Below are positions 1 to 34,615 of a DNA stretch of 64,000 nucleotides, one piece after another. Origin of the DNA: Amoebidium appalachense (lineage: Eukaryota > Ichthyosporea); the NCBI GenBank assembly GCA_963693365.1, contig CAVNZM010000003.1, positions 1,798,001 through 1,862,000 on the forward strand, in the 5' to 3' direction. The notes under the pieces were generated by a model that saw nothing but the letters and a program-made list of their open reading frames with translations, was not told the origin of the DNA and ran no database searches. The position numbers and the translations under genes were made by a program. The stretch's first letter is position 1. Each line of letters starts with the position of its first letter.

Positions 1-154
1 CCCCCCCCCCCCCCCACTCCCCATCCCCCCCCCCCCCCCCCTCCTCCTCCCCCCTTTTCCTGCACCGCGGGGCCCCTTTCCCCTCCCACTCTCACCTTTT
101 TTTTTTTTTTTTTTAATGTCTATCATCAGGCTGATGGTTCTGTATTTTACGCAG

Positions 155-1500
155 GTGATGGAGGAGGGGGTTGCCGAGTTGCATTTCCACCGGGAGGCAG
201 CAATGGTTGCGCGGGAGATGGCTCGGCGCAAGAGTGTGCAGGAGGAGAGGGAGAGAGAGGTGGCAGCCTGGGAGTGTGACAAGATCGGGTGTGTGCTGGA
301 TGAAGAGGTATGTGTGTGTGTGTACCCATGCATGTTGTGTGGTGTGGGTCACCCAGTGTGACTCTCTCTCCCCCTCCCCCTCCCCCTCCCCCTCCCCCTC
401 CCCCTCCCCCTCCCCCCTCCCCCCTCCCCCTCCCCCTCCCCCTCCCCCTCCCCCTCCCCCTCCCCCTCCCCCTCCCCCTCCCCTCCCCCTCCCCCTCCCC
501 CTCCCCCTCCCCCTCTCCCTCTCCCTCTCCCTCTCCCTCTCCCCTCTCCCCCTCTCCCCCTCTCCCCCTCTCCCCCTCTCCCCCCCCTCTCCCTCCCCCC
601 CCCCCCCCCCAAAAAAAAAAACCCCCCAACTCCCCCTTCCCCCTCCGCCCCCTGCTCCCCTTCTACCCTCTCTTGCTTCCCAATCCCCCCCCCCCCCCCC
701 CCCCCCCTCCCCCCCTCCACCCTCCTCCTTCCCATTGCCCCCAGTTCCGTCTTCGCAATCGAATCATTGATCTCATAATCAGCGTTTAACTCCCCGCCCC
801 TCCCCCCCCCAAAAAAAAACACACGCACACACACCCTCTCCCCTCGGGGGCCCACTCATACACATTTCCTTCGAGGCTCCACCACTATTCCCCCCAATCC
901 CCCCCTCCCCTCCTCTCTTCTTCCTCCGCCCTCCAAATATCAACAAATTCTTTTCTTCACCCGCATCTGCCCTTTTCCCCCCCCCCCCCCCCCCCCTCCC
1001 TCCCCCCCCCCCCCAAAAAAAAAAAAAAAAAAAAAAAAACTCACCCACTTCCTCCTCGTCCAAAAAAGGGGAAACAAACAAACAAACAGCCATCTCATCC
1101 TTTTTTGGGCTGTCTTTTTACGGCTGACAGTAGTAAACATATATATCGGTGTAATAACATATTTGGTTTTTTATTTTCACAGCACGAGCGGCACCGTCGC
1201 ATGAGCGCACCAGAGTGCACCACCAAAATCAACGCCCACATGGTGGCCTCCATGATCAAGGCAGATCTTCTCGCACGGAAGATGGAAGAAGAGAAGGCCA
1301 AGGAAGACTCCATCGCGGATTTGATTGGCTGCGTGATAGATGAGGAGGACGAGAGGAAACTGCGGCTGGCGCACGAAAATGCGCTGATGGAGAGGCATTT
1401 CTACACACAGTCGCGCAAGGAGACGGAAATCATCAAGGGGGATCCTATGCGGTGGGTCATCCCGGCTGTGGACGAGGGAATGAGCCCGTTGGTTCACTGA
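155..1500 (+). CDS. Unknown charged helical protein, last two exons (5' partial)
   Basis: Two exons are supported, 155-307 and 1183-1500. The first follows an acceptor ending TTTTACGCAG and stops at GAG|GTATGTG. The second follows TTTTCACAG and ends in TGA. Both junctions are phase 0, so 51 + 105 residues join without a break. Earlier exons must lie left of the window. The protein is rich in Glu, Arg, Lys and Met and looks alpha-helical or coiled-coil. A short motif occurs twice, once per exon: DKIGCVLDEE and DLIGCVIDEED, about 50 residues apart, suggesting a degenerate internal repeat. The C-terminal tail (GDPMRWVIPAVDEG) is non-helical. I do not recognise the family; such composition is common in cytoskeletal and axonemal proteins, but that is only a guess. 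Codon third positions are G/C rich, unlike the flanks. The first exon begins with GTGATG directly after the acceptor AG. Confidence 0.75.
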
Positions 1501-2039
1501 GAATTTCCAGTTTGGACCCCCCCCCCCCACCCAGGCCCACACCAATCGTTGAAACGCAATGCTAGAAGAACGAGGAGTTCTTTTTTGGTCGACGGGCGTG
1601 TTTTTGGAGCAAGGGCCGCTTTAGGCCACTTCAACCAACCGCAAATGTTTTAGGTGGATAGTTAGCTATGTTTATAGTATCAGAATTATGTGGTGATTTT
1701 TTTTTAAGTTCGTTTGTCTTGCTGCATACACTATCCATATGGAAGGTATGTGTGCATGGGTACCCACGGTGCTATCAGACTGATGGCCTACTACTATGTT
1801 TCTCACTGCTATCATCCCTTGTTTTTCACGCAAATGTCTATTTAAAATAGGTTAAAACTTGACAACACTTTTCTTTTGGGTGTGATCCTCTGGCCCTTGG
1901 CTGTAGCTGAAAATCCCACCTGGCGGAACAAGTTGGGGAATATCGCGCGCAACATTTTTTCTTTCTTTTCCCCCCTCTTTTTCTTTCTTTCTTTCTTTTG
2001 CGACGTGTCTTTTGCTTGTGTGGGCACTTAGCCGTGAAC

Positions 2040-2088
<49 letters not shown>

Positions 2089-2702
2089 TGCCTGCATGAT
2101 TTTCTGTTGCAAGCGCAAATTTTATACCTGCAGCGTTTCTGGAGGCCTCGATTATTTTGGGTTTGTGTGGCACCGTTATTGATTTTCCACCAGCTATGTG
2201 CGATTTTAATAAGCAGGAGCAGAGTCTATTCTACGCCCAGAATTTAGGGGCCCACTACTAGGCTAGAGTCTTGCTGTATATGGTAATTATGTTTTTGATG
2301 TGTAGGGATTTGCCAATATCGAAGGACTAAGCATATATGATTATGGTTTTTTGCGCAAAAATGGATTGGGGTACATGAGTATACTTGGTTATGTTGCTTC
2401 TATAAATAAGTATTCCTAAATTGTACAATCTTGTGCCGAACTGTATCTCTGCTACCTGACACAGAACTTGGCATCCTGACCCACTCAGCGTGGTATACAA
2501 CCACTTATATGTGTAGTTATACTTATCATTGATACAATAGTATTTCGCTATTTAGGGTGTACATATATGCACTGCCAGTTAAGTGGCCACGAATCTTTGC
2601 CATGTTGAGGCATGATAAATAAACGGAGGTGCCACATGGAATTTGCATGGGAGAGAACTCTGCTTTTTGTCAGTCATCTGTTCCTTTTCCGAATCTCTCT
2701 CT

Positions 2703-2772
<70 letters not shown>

Positions 2773-2867
2773 CCTCCCCCCACGCAGCTGGTCTCTCAAA
2801 AGCCCCCGGCTAATTTGCATTCATCCCTCCTCCCCCCTCCTCCCAGCTCCTCCCCATTCCGCCCGTT

Positions 2868-2903
<36 letters not shown>

Positions 2904-3087
2904 ATGGGGGGAGGGGAAAGAGGGGAGGCGGGGGGAGGGGAGGAGGAGAGAAGCAAGAGAGGGAGCGAGGGAGGGAGGGAGGGAGGTGGAGGGAGAGGGA
3001 GAGGACGAAGGGGAGCTGGAGGGTGAGGGGGATGGGGAGGGAGGAGGAGGGGGAGGGGAAGGGAGGATGGGGGGGGGGGGGGGGGGA

Positions 3088-3118
<31 letters not shown>

Positions 3119-4022
3119 AGGAAGGGAGATGATGCCTCATGAGATGAATGGGCAGATGGGGAAGTTGCCGAGCAGTGGAACTTAGATGATACTACACGGG
3201 GCAAAAAAACAAAATAAAAAAAATAAAAAATGACATTACCCGACATGTACCAGGTGACAGCCCGAATAATGCCAAAAGCCACCTATAACATATTTGTGCG
3301 TGGTCTAAAGTTGATACCTTGGCAAACCACGTGTTATGCCCGAGTTACATAGGCCGTCTGTTATTCGGGATTTCTACTAGCCATATATGGAAAATGTAGG
3401 TGCTCTTCGATTGGATAATGTGGTAGGCCGGCTCACTGCGAAGCTATATAAACGAGGGCCTCGGTCGACCACAAACAGCTACCTGACACTCCGAGCAAGT
3501 CAAGACACTCTCAGAATTACCTGTGTGTCAGACACAGAAGCCGAAAGAAAATCACCCAACTTTCCTTTAATCCCAGCACCACTCCCTCTCCTAGTCTATC
3601 CCTCAACCCGTACATCATAGAGCCCAATACCCCTATGCAAGCGTACTCCACCCACCCACACGATGCACACGCACATGCACGTCACACTCACACTCACAGA
3701 CACTTCTGTGCACTCACACATACACACACCATGAACACAGTTCTTTCTGGCTCTGGCGTCTGATGAGTGCGCAGGCGGTCCCACGACATTCTGGTCTTGC
3801 GGTTCGACACGGTACGGAAACAGTTGAGATGGTGTTGGTACATGTCGAGTGGATTCAGCAGTTGGATGCCGTTAGGCCGACGGGGATATGTTACTGTTAA
3901 ATTGCCATAAGGGACGTGGTTTTGCTGCAGGTTGGTAGGCTATCGGCTAAAGTTTTCTCTTTGTGTGGGTTGTGAAAAAAATTTCGAATTCTTAGAGAGG
4001 GGGCGGGCGGGGGGCGGGGGCC

Positions 4023-4093
<71 letters not shown>

Positions 4094-4844
4094 CTGAAGC
4101 GCCTACCGACTCAACTCAATGTATCAACATCGTGCAGGTGTATTTCGGAATTGATATTTAAGAAGGCGGATTGTTTTTGATATTTGATTTTTTTTTGTGT
4201 TACAGCAATACAATACTTGCCAACCAATCTAGTACTTGTTCAGTCTTGAAGGGTGACTTCCTTCACGGACGAACTGTCATTTGTGGATAGGTGTACGAGA
4301 ACGGTTGGATATAGGGGCCATTCACTATGAAGTCTCACTTGCTAGCTCTAGATTTTTGGATAACATTTAGGACTTCAGGGGTTACCGAGAAAAAGGGGGG
4401 GGGGGGGGGGGGGGGCTGTCTCCCTGTAACTCTAGGGTGAACTGGAACCCTGAAAGGGTCTGGCAGGCATTTTTTTTTTTTTTTTTTAGCTTCTCGATGA
4501 AAGGAATGGAAGACTTTCGAGGTTCTATTAAGTATTACAAGATGTTTTATTGAACGGGACACTCCATTGACTTTTAATAATTATCGCCAGATTTTTTCTT
4601 CAAACAAAACCCATTGTGCCAGTGGGTGTAAACATATACGTGCCACAAGTCAGCACTCAGAAAGGGTGTGTATGTTTATATCGGAGTGTGACATGTGCAG
4701 CGATGCGCACACATCCTTGCATTTATCAACAGTGTCCTTTCGTGCGCGTGGGTGTGTACGTGTGTCGTGTTGTGTGTGTGTGCGTGTATGTGATTGCTGT
4801 GTTGTGCCGTGTTTGTGTGTGACAATATGTGTGAGTGAGCGAGT

Positions 4845-4918
<74 letters not shown>

Positions 4919-5283
4919 TGTGTCATGGTGTATGTCACTTTGAAAATAAAAAGCCAACACATGTATAAGCAACGGTAATTAAACAGGATTCGTAAAATCT
5001 TTATAAGTTTACGCCATGCATTTTAAAAATGTCAAACGGATCGTATTTTCTTCCTCCGTTTAAAGACGAAGAAAGGGAAGAGCCCATAATTTCTGAACAT
5101 GGGAATTGCGCACTTTCTAATTAAGGGGATCACACCATATATACACAAATCCAATCATCCCGTGGCACTCTGACGTCAATATAATGTTAACGTGAGGACC
5201 TTTGCCGTGTGCATGTGTGTGCTTTCACATACAAAAAAGCATTCACTTACGAACAAAATCTAACGGAAAAAACAGAAGCCAAG

Positions 5284-5317
<34 letters not shown>

Positions 5318-5393
5318 ACACCACCACCACCACCCACCCACCCACCCACCCACCCACCCACACCCACACCCACGCACCCACACACGCACACGC

Positions 5394-5442
<49 letters not shown>

Positions 5443-5607
5443 AGCTGACCCATCGACCCAACATCCCAAGGCACCGAAAAAAAGTAATCTACATTCGAAT
5501 CAGTACGTCTACCACATGCGTCACCTGTTTACATCAGATTCTCTCTTCTAAATATAAGGCATAAAAAAGGGCTCATCTCGCATACTTTATAAATATTTTT
5601 ACAGAAA
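1501..5607. other. Gene-poor stretch between two convergent genes
   Basis: No convincing exon on either strand. It holds G runs (about 2055-2087, 2869-3118, 4026-4093 and 4397-4416), (CA)n at 2733-2770, (GT)n at 4850-4917 and a C run followed by (CA)n at 5285-5441. The non-repetitive pieces are AT-richer and full of stops. A TATATAA box lies at 3445-3451, with no gene attached that I can see. The 3' untranslated regions of the left-end gene (+) and of SLC44 (-) must lie here. Confidence 0.6.
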
Positions 5608-22101
<16,494 letters not shown>

Positions 22102-22338
22102 ATGAACAACCCGGGTTATAATCCCATTCTGGAGGGCATCATGGAGCACCTGGGCAATGACCCTAACGCCAAACCCAACGCGGATCTTATGCTTCAGATT
22201 CTGAAAGGTCAAGAGATGAACGGGATGACTTCTTTGCTGGAGGGCACCAAAATTAACTCCGAGGGGGTTGGACCATGCATGAAGAAAAGACAACCGGATA
22301 GCGAAAACAAGAAACACGGTATGGACCAGCTCGACTGA
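22102..22338 (+). CDS. Small coding-like open frame, 78 residues, unknown
   Basis: ATG to TGA without an intron, starting MNNPGYNPILEGIMEHLG and ending KKHGMDQLD. Third positions are strongly biased to C/G in the first two thirds (AAC, CCC, CTG, GAG, GGC, ATC), in an otherwise AT-rich neighbourhood. Hydrophobic residues are spaced as in amphipathic helices (ILEGIMEHL, LMLQILKG). The product is hydrophilic, with Asn, Glu and Lys clusters. It could be a small single-exon gene or the coding part of a last exon, but no acceptor lies just upstream and the frame is open about 16 codons before the ATG. I do not recognise a family. The reverse strand is also open over this interval (22021-22317), so the coding strand rests on codon pattern alone. 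Confidence 0.45.
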   Translation: MNNPGYNPILEGIMEHLGNDPNAKPNADLMLQILKGQEMNGMTSLLEGTKINSEGVGPCMKKRQPDSENKKHGMDQLD

Positions 22339-22717
22339 GAGAAAACGAAAATCTTAGTAGGCATGCCATCAAACTTCTTTGCGGTTCACTTTTGTAACTG
22401 AAGCTCAAGATTTAGATGCATCATATCGATGTAAATACTACAGCCAATATAAATAAGAGCACTTTTTTTTAATCTTTTCCAACAGAATTTCCGGTTGTCT
22501 TTTGCTGTTACTTGCCCCGGCACAGCGAGCCCGGGGGGGGGGGGGGGGGAGGGGGGGGGGGGGGAGGACGATGACTCCGCAGGGAATGCCATTCAACAAT
22601 AAAAGGGATAGAGAAGGATGGTGCAGAGTTCTGGACGCTGCTAGGGTACTTTTGGCGCTGGTGTGGTGGGTGCCTGCTCCCCAAACCCCCGGGTCCGCCG
22701 CCAGGGGGGCGGGTGGG

Positions 22718-22748
<31 letters not shown>

Positions 22749-22969
22749 AGAGGGGGGATAGAAGGTCGATTTCGCACTTTCCGCTCCGTTCTCTCTCCCT
22801 CCCTCTCTCTCACTCTCTCTCCGAGTCTTTCTCTCTGACTCGCCGACGATCTCTCTCTCCCCCCCCCCCCCCCCCCCCTCCCCTTCCCCCCCCCCCCCCT
22901 CCCACTTCCCCCAGTCCACCAGTCCACAGGGAGGTTGGCTGTATGGCAAAAGGGGGAGGGGGAGAGGGG

Positions 22970-23005
<36 letters not shown>

Positions 23006-23962
23006 CGGAGGGGAGGAGAAGGAGGAACAGGGGACCGACCCGTTGGGAACTCTGTAGTAAAAGCCTGGTCAGGGTGAAGAGGGGCAGAGATTGGTGACAG
23101 GGAATGGTTTCAGGAGAACGGAAGTGAGAAAAGGAGCAGGTGGGATGTGCAAGGAAGAAGGGCAGGGGGGGGGGGGGGGGGGGGGGGTAACCGTGATAAC
23201 TAGTCCCTTGGCATTGTGGTCACGTGATGAAATGTGCTGCAATCTGGACTGTTAGTCTGTGCCAGAGCCTAATACGACTGACTCAAAACGGGGGGGGGGG
23301 GGGGGGGGGAGGGGGGCCACACACACGGACACAGACCCACTCACACAAACAAATACACGAACACACGCGCGCGCGCTTCCACACGTGCGCGGTCGCCTCC
23401 ACACACAAACACACTCATGCCGCATGCACACATAGAACGGCTAATGCTTCCACACCCACACCCGCTGTGACCCACACGAATGTTTTCACATACACTTCCA
23501 TACACACTCGCACGCACTCACACAGAAACCATGTGTACACTATCATATAGAGAAACAAGAGAAGAGAGGGAGGGACGGAGAGAGGAAGGGGAAATAGAAG
23601 GGATGGAAAGTGGTAGAGCGAGAGACATGGACAGACATACACTCCGCCACACACTCACGCGCGGACATAGAGTTTCTTTCGCCACACGATTAATAATAGG
23701 TTCCCCCTCCCCATCCTTCTGCGAGCCCCTCCTCCTTCCCCTCACTCTTCCTCAGGTTAAGTCCTCCGTACCCCCCCCCCCCCCCCCCTCCCCCCGCGCC
23801 CCCAGGGCCTCCCCCCCTCCCCCCTCCCCCCAAAACACGTACACACACACAAAACGCTTTTGAGCTGAACACCTCCCCCGAGTCCCTCTCTCCTCCTCTT
23901 CCTCTCCGCTTTCTCCCGGGCCCCCTCCAAAAGCTTTTGAGCTAACCATGTACCTACCCCCG

Positions 23963-23999
<37 letters not shown>

Positions 24000-25435
24000 C
24001 AAAAAAAAAAAAAAAAAAAAAGACACGCCCACACCCAAACGAAAGTATTGACCCCCCATACGTTCGCATTCTTTAAAGTTCCTTCCAGAGACTTCCCCGG
24101 CACCAGCCTGACACACGCTTTTTGGCTTAAGGAAATAAAAAACGCATGTAGCCTGTTTGGGGCCCAAATTTCCATAGTTGTGCAAAATCTACTGTACGAC
24201 TGTTACAAACTGGTGTCTCACGGTATACTAAAACACACATACACACGCACACACACATACACGCACCCGCACACGCACACGCACACACACGCGCGCGCGC
24301 ACGCACGCACGCACGCACGCACGGACGCACGCACACTAGCACGTAGACAAGTGCCCCTGCGCCACTGTACACAGTGGCATGCCAGCTATTCCGGATCTAA
24401 CTGCTGGAATGCATTTTATCTTTCTTATCACGATATGATTGGATGCAAAGTCTCACCTTTTTATCAACCAGCAATAGTCTTTTGATAGTGACGTCACTTA
24501 CTCAAACCGCTGCCTGAAGTTTGGCCATCACATCTGTGATAATGCAACCTGGGGTATCCTTATCGAAAGACCTTCAGACGTTTGGAACGTGCCACGATTG
24601 AACCACGTTGTCACCTGTGAACTGTACATTTGAAGTCTCCCTCTAAGCTTGGGCCACTGCTCTGAAACGTTTCAGCACAACGAGACAATTGCAACAGCCC
24701 AGTTTCCACCACCCGAGTCACTATTTTAGTACTTCAATACTCTAATATTTTCTAGTTGACGAGTGCAGATCTTTACAAACCATTTCGCCTGTGGTTTCTT
24801 GGTGCATAAGCACCCACCACTTTCCCATATGGCATCATGTGGTAGGTTATCTACCACCGTAACAAGAAGAGGCGTGCAGCGCAGAATAACCCCTCAAACA
24901 CACAGACTACTGCTTCTACTTTTATGTCCAGTACTAACAGTTGTTCTAGAGATGGGTTTTCAGGAGGACAAGCGCGCAGAAGAGTTCTCTCAAGATGTAG
25001 ATGAAGCAAGTGTAACAAATAAGAAATGTTGCTTGGAATGGCACAGGCACACAGCTTCCAAGGTTTAACTTTTGATGGAGGATCCACCCAAAATAGATCG
25101 CTGCTGTGCACTGGGTACACCGCCGAAGTATTCGTGGGTAAAGAGAGAGGGGGGGGGAAGGAGGGGGGAGAGAGAGAGGGGGGGGCCGGGGGGGGGGGGG
25201 GGGGGGGAAGTAGGGGGGGAAGATAGAGGGATGGAGGTGGGGAGGGAGCGGGGCGAGAGGGGAGCGAGAGATAGACTCCGAGAAACACACACTAAGAGAA
25301 TGCGTGAAGAAGGGAAGGAGGGACCGAGGGACTAAAGAGAGAGGGCGGAGGGAGGGACAGGAAAGGAAGAGGGAGGGGGTAAGAGGGGCTCACGAGCGTG
25401 GTAAGCAAGGGAACTGCTTGGGTGTGTTGTTGTGG

Positions 25436-25478
<43 letters not shown>

Positions 25479-25500
25479 GGCGTGGAGGGGCGGGGTGGGG

Positions 25501-25537
<37 letters not shown>

Positions 25538-25561
25538 CAAGGAAATGAGTGTTGAACACAC
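22339..25561. other. Spacer with repeats, no gene recognised
   Basis: Contains G runs at about 22532-22563, 22724-22748 and 22971-23005, a CT-rich tract at 22795-22900, CA-rich DNA at 23320-23530 and 24236-24330, C runs near 23771 and 23968, and (GT)n at 25438-25478. The GA-rich segment 25140-25380 gives only low-complexity frames. The interval 24850-25150 is open on both strands but has no supported splice sites. Confidence 0.5.
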
Positions 25562-25737
25562 CTGTCTGCCTGCAGCTGGCGCCTTTCTGCCTGCAGTCGG
25601 TTGGACTCCGCCTCCAGCGCCTCCTCGTGGGCGCACAATTCGCGGGCTTTTTCACAGACTTGCTCCAACACAGCAGTTGACAGCAGAGCAACTGCTGCGG
25701 TGCGCCTCCGTGGAGGCCAGGAGCTCGCAAAGATGCA
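25562..25737 (-). pseudogene. Coiled-coil exon fragment, possibly frame-broken
   Basis: On the minus strand a strongly helical sequence reads STAVLEQVCEKARELCAHEE and then ALEAESNRLQAERRQLQADR. It ends at a good donor, GACAG|GTGTGTTC, followed by a C-rich intron as in the confirmed genes. From a possible acceptor (GCAGCAG|TT) the exon would be 25562-25691. Just upstream another frame continues the same helical character from an ATG (MHLCELLASTEAHRS, down from 25737). The two are offset by one base at a CAGCAGTT stretch, so this may be one exon with a one-base deletion. No partner exons were found on either side. It could be a decayed gene, part of a gene I failed to reconstruct, or an assembly error. 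Family unknown. Confidence 0.4.
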
Positions 25738-31136
<5,399 letters not shown>

Positions 31137-31554
31137 ATGTCGTCAGCGCACCACGAGATTTCCATGCACGACGGGCCCTCGTTTGCAAACGAGGTCTACT
31201 CACACCCCCAGCTGTCGTGGCGCAAGGGCACGGACAAGGGGGAACACTGGGTGATGAAGAAAAAGTTTATGGAGATGGACGTGGGGGTGGTGACAGTGGA
31301 GGGGGCGGTGGACCTCAAGATGATCAACGATGACAGGTGAAGGGCATCAGTCCCTTTCTTTCCCCCCTTCCGAACTTTTTTTCTTTATGCCCAGTTTGGT
31401 TCCTTCTATCTCCCTTCTTCTCCTCTCCCCCCCCCCCCTTTTTCCCCATTCATTTTGTCTTCTTTTTTTTTTTTTGATGGCCACGCCATAGGCGAAGTGT
31501 TAAGAGAAAAGAGAGGGTCTGTATGTAGGGAAGGGGGGGGGGGGGGGGGGGGGG

Positions 31555-31596
<42 letters not shown>

Positions 31597-31756
31597 AAGA
31601 GCAGCTTGGGCACGGATACCCAAAGTGTGCACGTCTCTCTCTGTATGTAAATTGTGTAACACATGTGCATTGACCGTTTATCGTCGTGCACTCAGTTGAC
31701 ATCTGTCCTGTTTTTTTTTGTTTTTTTTTTTTTGTTTTTTTTTGTTTTTGTTTTTT

Positions 31757-31801
<45 letters not shown>

Positions 31802-32990
31802 TATGCATTAAGTGTCTGTTTGACTATGGCGGACGCTCTGTATTTGTTTCTGTGTGTGATTTGTGCACGAGCTTCGCTTAGTCAAGTGTGCTACTTAAAC
31901 ACACATGTATGACGAGTTGTGTACCCCTCCCCCCCCCCCCCCCCCCCCCCCCCTCCGCCCCCCGAAAAAAACAAAAACAAACAATCTTTCCCCATTCCTA
32001 GTTCTAACATGCCATCTCCGTGTTGATTTCTTTGTTTCATTTCGAAGCACTCTCTTTTCCAAACACTCCCCCCCCCCCCCCCCCCCCTCCCCCTCCCCCC
32101 CCCCCCTCCCCCCCCCCCCCCCCTCCCCCTCGGCCCCCGGGGATAACACTCTTACACACCCTTTACCCACGGCTCCTTGGCGATATAGGACCTTTCTCTT
32201 ACGGCTACGCACATGATGTCACCACTGTCCTCAAACTAACTTATGAAATTAACGCCAAAAATCCACAGGACCAGTGAGGAGTTTGCGGGCATGCGGGCCG
32301 ACATTCTTCATCTGGGTGAGCTCAACAAGACGCTAGGCAAGATGGGCTGGGTGGGCGGGGGCACGCACGAGGTGGTCCCCTTCTTCCACCCCATTCCAAA
32401 GGGCAGAGCCTTCAGCCCCTCCTTCCTCTACAAGGACGTGCTTGGACTGCATCCCATGGCTTATGAGACGTATGTATCCTCCCCACTTCAGCCTTCCCCC
32501 CTCCCCCCCCTCCCCCCCCCCTCCCCCCGCCCCCGGACACCCTTGGAAAACCCTGCATAGTTGGCTTTTTTTCCCGGGTCGATCACTGCGAAACCTGCCC
32601 CCCGGATCCCCCAAATCTTCCTATTGTGGGGTGCGTCGTATGTGTGTAACCATGCTCCCGGGAATTTGAGACCCCATTTCCATATCTGTGTAACAGTATG
32701 TAACTAGTAACTACGGGAAAATGGAGCTTCGTTATACCAGAATCCCCCTCTTTAGTGTAAGACTACTGATTATAACAATATGTAGGACCACATCCAGTCC
32801 TATGTCTGTAACGGAATCTTCCGTGGCCCAAATCCCGAAACCGGAAAATCGTAAATCCGCTGTTACACACATACGACTAGCCCCACACATATGAGTTTTG
32901 GGGGATCCGCCCCCCCCCCCCCCCCCCTCCCCCCCCTCCCCTTTTTTTCCTGCCCCCTACCCTAACCCCCCTTTCCCCTTCAGCCCCCCT

Positions 32991-33038
<48 letters not shown>

Positions 33039-33206
33039 CACTGGGGTAAAAAAAAAAAAAAAAAAAAAAAAAGGAAAAGGAAAGAAAAGAAAACCAAGCG
33101 AAAAAAATTGGAGCAAGCGGATAAGATGATACTCAAGAGTGTTACGGTCTAATCTGCCGTTACATGTTCGTGTATCGCATCATCAACTTCTGCTGCACAA
33201 CTCCCC

Positions 33207-33237
<31 letters not shown>

Positions 33238-33261
33238 AAAAAAAAAACACACACACACACC

Positions 33262-33317
<56 letters not shown>

Positions 33318-33996
33318 AAAAAAAAAAAAAAAAAGGAAAAAATAAACAGGCAAACAGAAGTCAAGAGCCGTCTTGATCACGTTACACTAAAAACACAAAC
33401 ACACAGAAACCCTCCTCTCCACCGTTTCTCCTCTCTCTCCAATCCCCTGGCCCATAAAACCCATTTCTCACATAAAAATATGCCCCCTCCTTCCCCCCTC
33501 CTCTCCCTTCCTCCCCATCCCCCCCATCTCCCCTTGCCTCAACCCCCCCCCCCCCCTCCCCCCCCCCCCCCCCCCCCCCCCTCCCGTTCCGCCCCTCCGC
33601 TCCGCCCCTGCCCCACCCCCCCCTCTCAACACCACAAACACCAATTCATCCCCCCCCCCCCCCCCCCCCTCCGCCCCACACACACTCCCACCCACAGCCC
33701 CGGTGAGAAGACCGCCGGTGGTGGCATCCACTGGCCCCCCGCCACCATGCTGTGGCCTGCCCCCGTGTGTGAGGATGTTTCTGCCCCCGACCGTTTGCGC
33801 AAAATGCTGCTCGAAAATGTCGACCCCCCCCAAGCATGACGTCATTGCGGAGTGTGAGGAGCACATTCAAGAGCAGCTCGATCACGTGAAGTACTTTCGC
33901 ATCGGCGACGACCGCTTCAACCCAGTGCTCATTTTCGTGCTCGGGCTGACGGCTCACCGCAATATGGGGGGGTTCGTGACGGTTGTCAAGTCCTGA
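31137..33996 (+). CDS. Unknown three-exon gene with a one-base frame break
   Basis: Exons 31137-31336, 32269-32469 and 33698-33996. Junctions AG+G and AC+C close codons (DDR|TSEEF and YET|PGEK). The start ATG has GCGCC before it and sits just after ACCACAG. About 232 residues, beginning [20 protein letters not shown]. In exon 3 the frame opened by exons 1-2 hits TGA after NVDPPQA. One base less in the C8 run at 33824-33831 would give [16 protein letters not shown] and continue to the TGA at 33994-33996. Exon 3 is also one base too long for a 3n join. The downstream frame ([20 protein letters not shown], then [19 protein letters not shown]) is convincingly coding, so a sequence error or recent mutation is likelier than decay. 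No family recognised; no signal peptide or clear membrane segment. AATAAA lies at 34289. Confidence 0.75.
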
Positions 33997-34288
33997 ATGT
34001 ACTGTGTTACTGGGAGTTTGGGTTCTATGGACCGATGAAGATTGACAATAACAAACGGCGTGCGAGTTGGATGATTATGGGACGAGTGTTTGTATACTAT
34101 CTATTCTATATAGGGAAGGAATTCACATCTCTTCTAATGTATTACAGGGCTTCATTTTCTTATTTTTCTTGGGGCTTTTTTCGGCTGACGCTGTGTATGT
34201 CGTACTCAGATGAGCGGGAGAATATGCACATGTGTGCATGTAGCGATATGCCGGAGGTTATCTCCACAAACCAACAAAGAAATTTCTG

Positions 34289-34294
34289 AATAAA
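34289..34294 (+). promoter_or_regulatory. Candidate polyadenylation signal AATAAA
   Basis: AATAAA about 293 bases after the stop codon of the 31137-33996 gene, in AT-rich sequence. Position fits a 3' UTR end; no other support. Confidence 0.35.
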
Positions 34295-34493
34295 TACAGT
34301 AACTGGAAACCAGACCGGATTCTTACTTGCACGATACGATCTGTATGAAGCAACTGATTGTGGTACTTGCAAATGGGGGTGATTGTGGTACTTGCAAATG
34401 GGGGGAAATTTGTACCCGGGCATCTAGATGTACGTACCAAAATACGTGCGTGGATGTGCACATATAACTAATATGTATACGTATGTTCTGACA

Positions 34494-34525
<32 letters not shown>

Positions 34526-34581
34526 GGTGTGGGTGTGGGTGTGGGTGCGTGTGTTGTGTGTTGTGTGTTGTGTGTTGTGTG

Positions 34582-34615
<34 letters not shown>

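Noticed and set aside
361-1020. Long poly-Pro/Ser and Gly/Glu/Arg frames on both strands
   Set aside because: Pure translation of C/G and CT runs in an intron; the real exons on both sides join in phase 0 across it.
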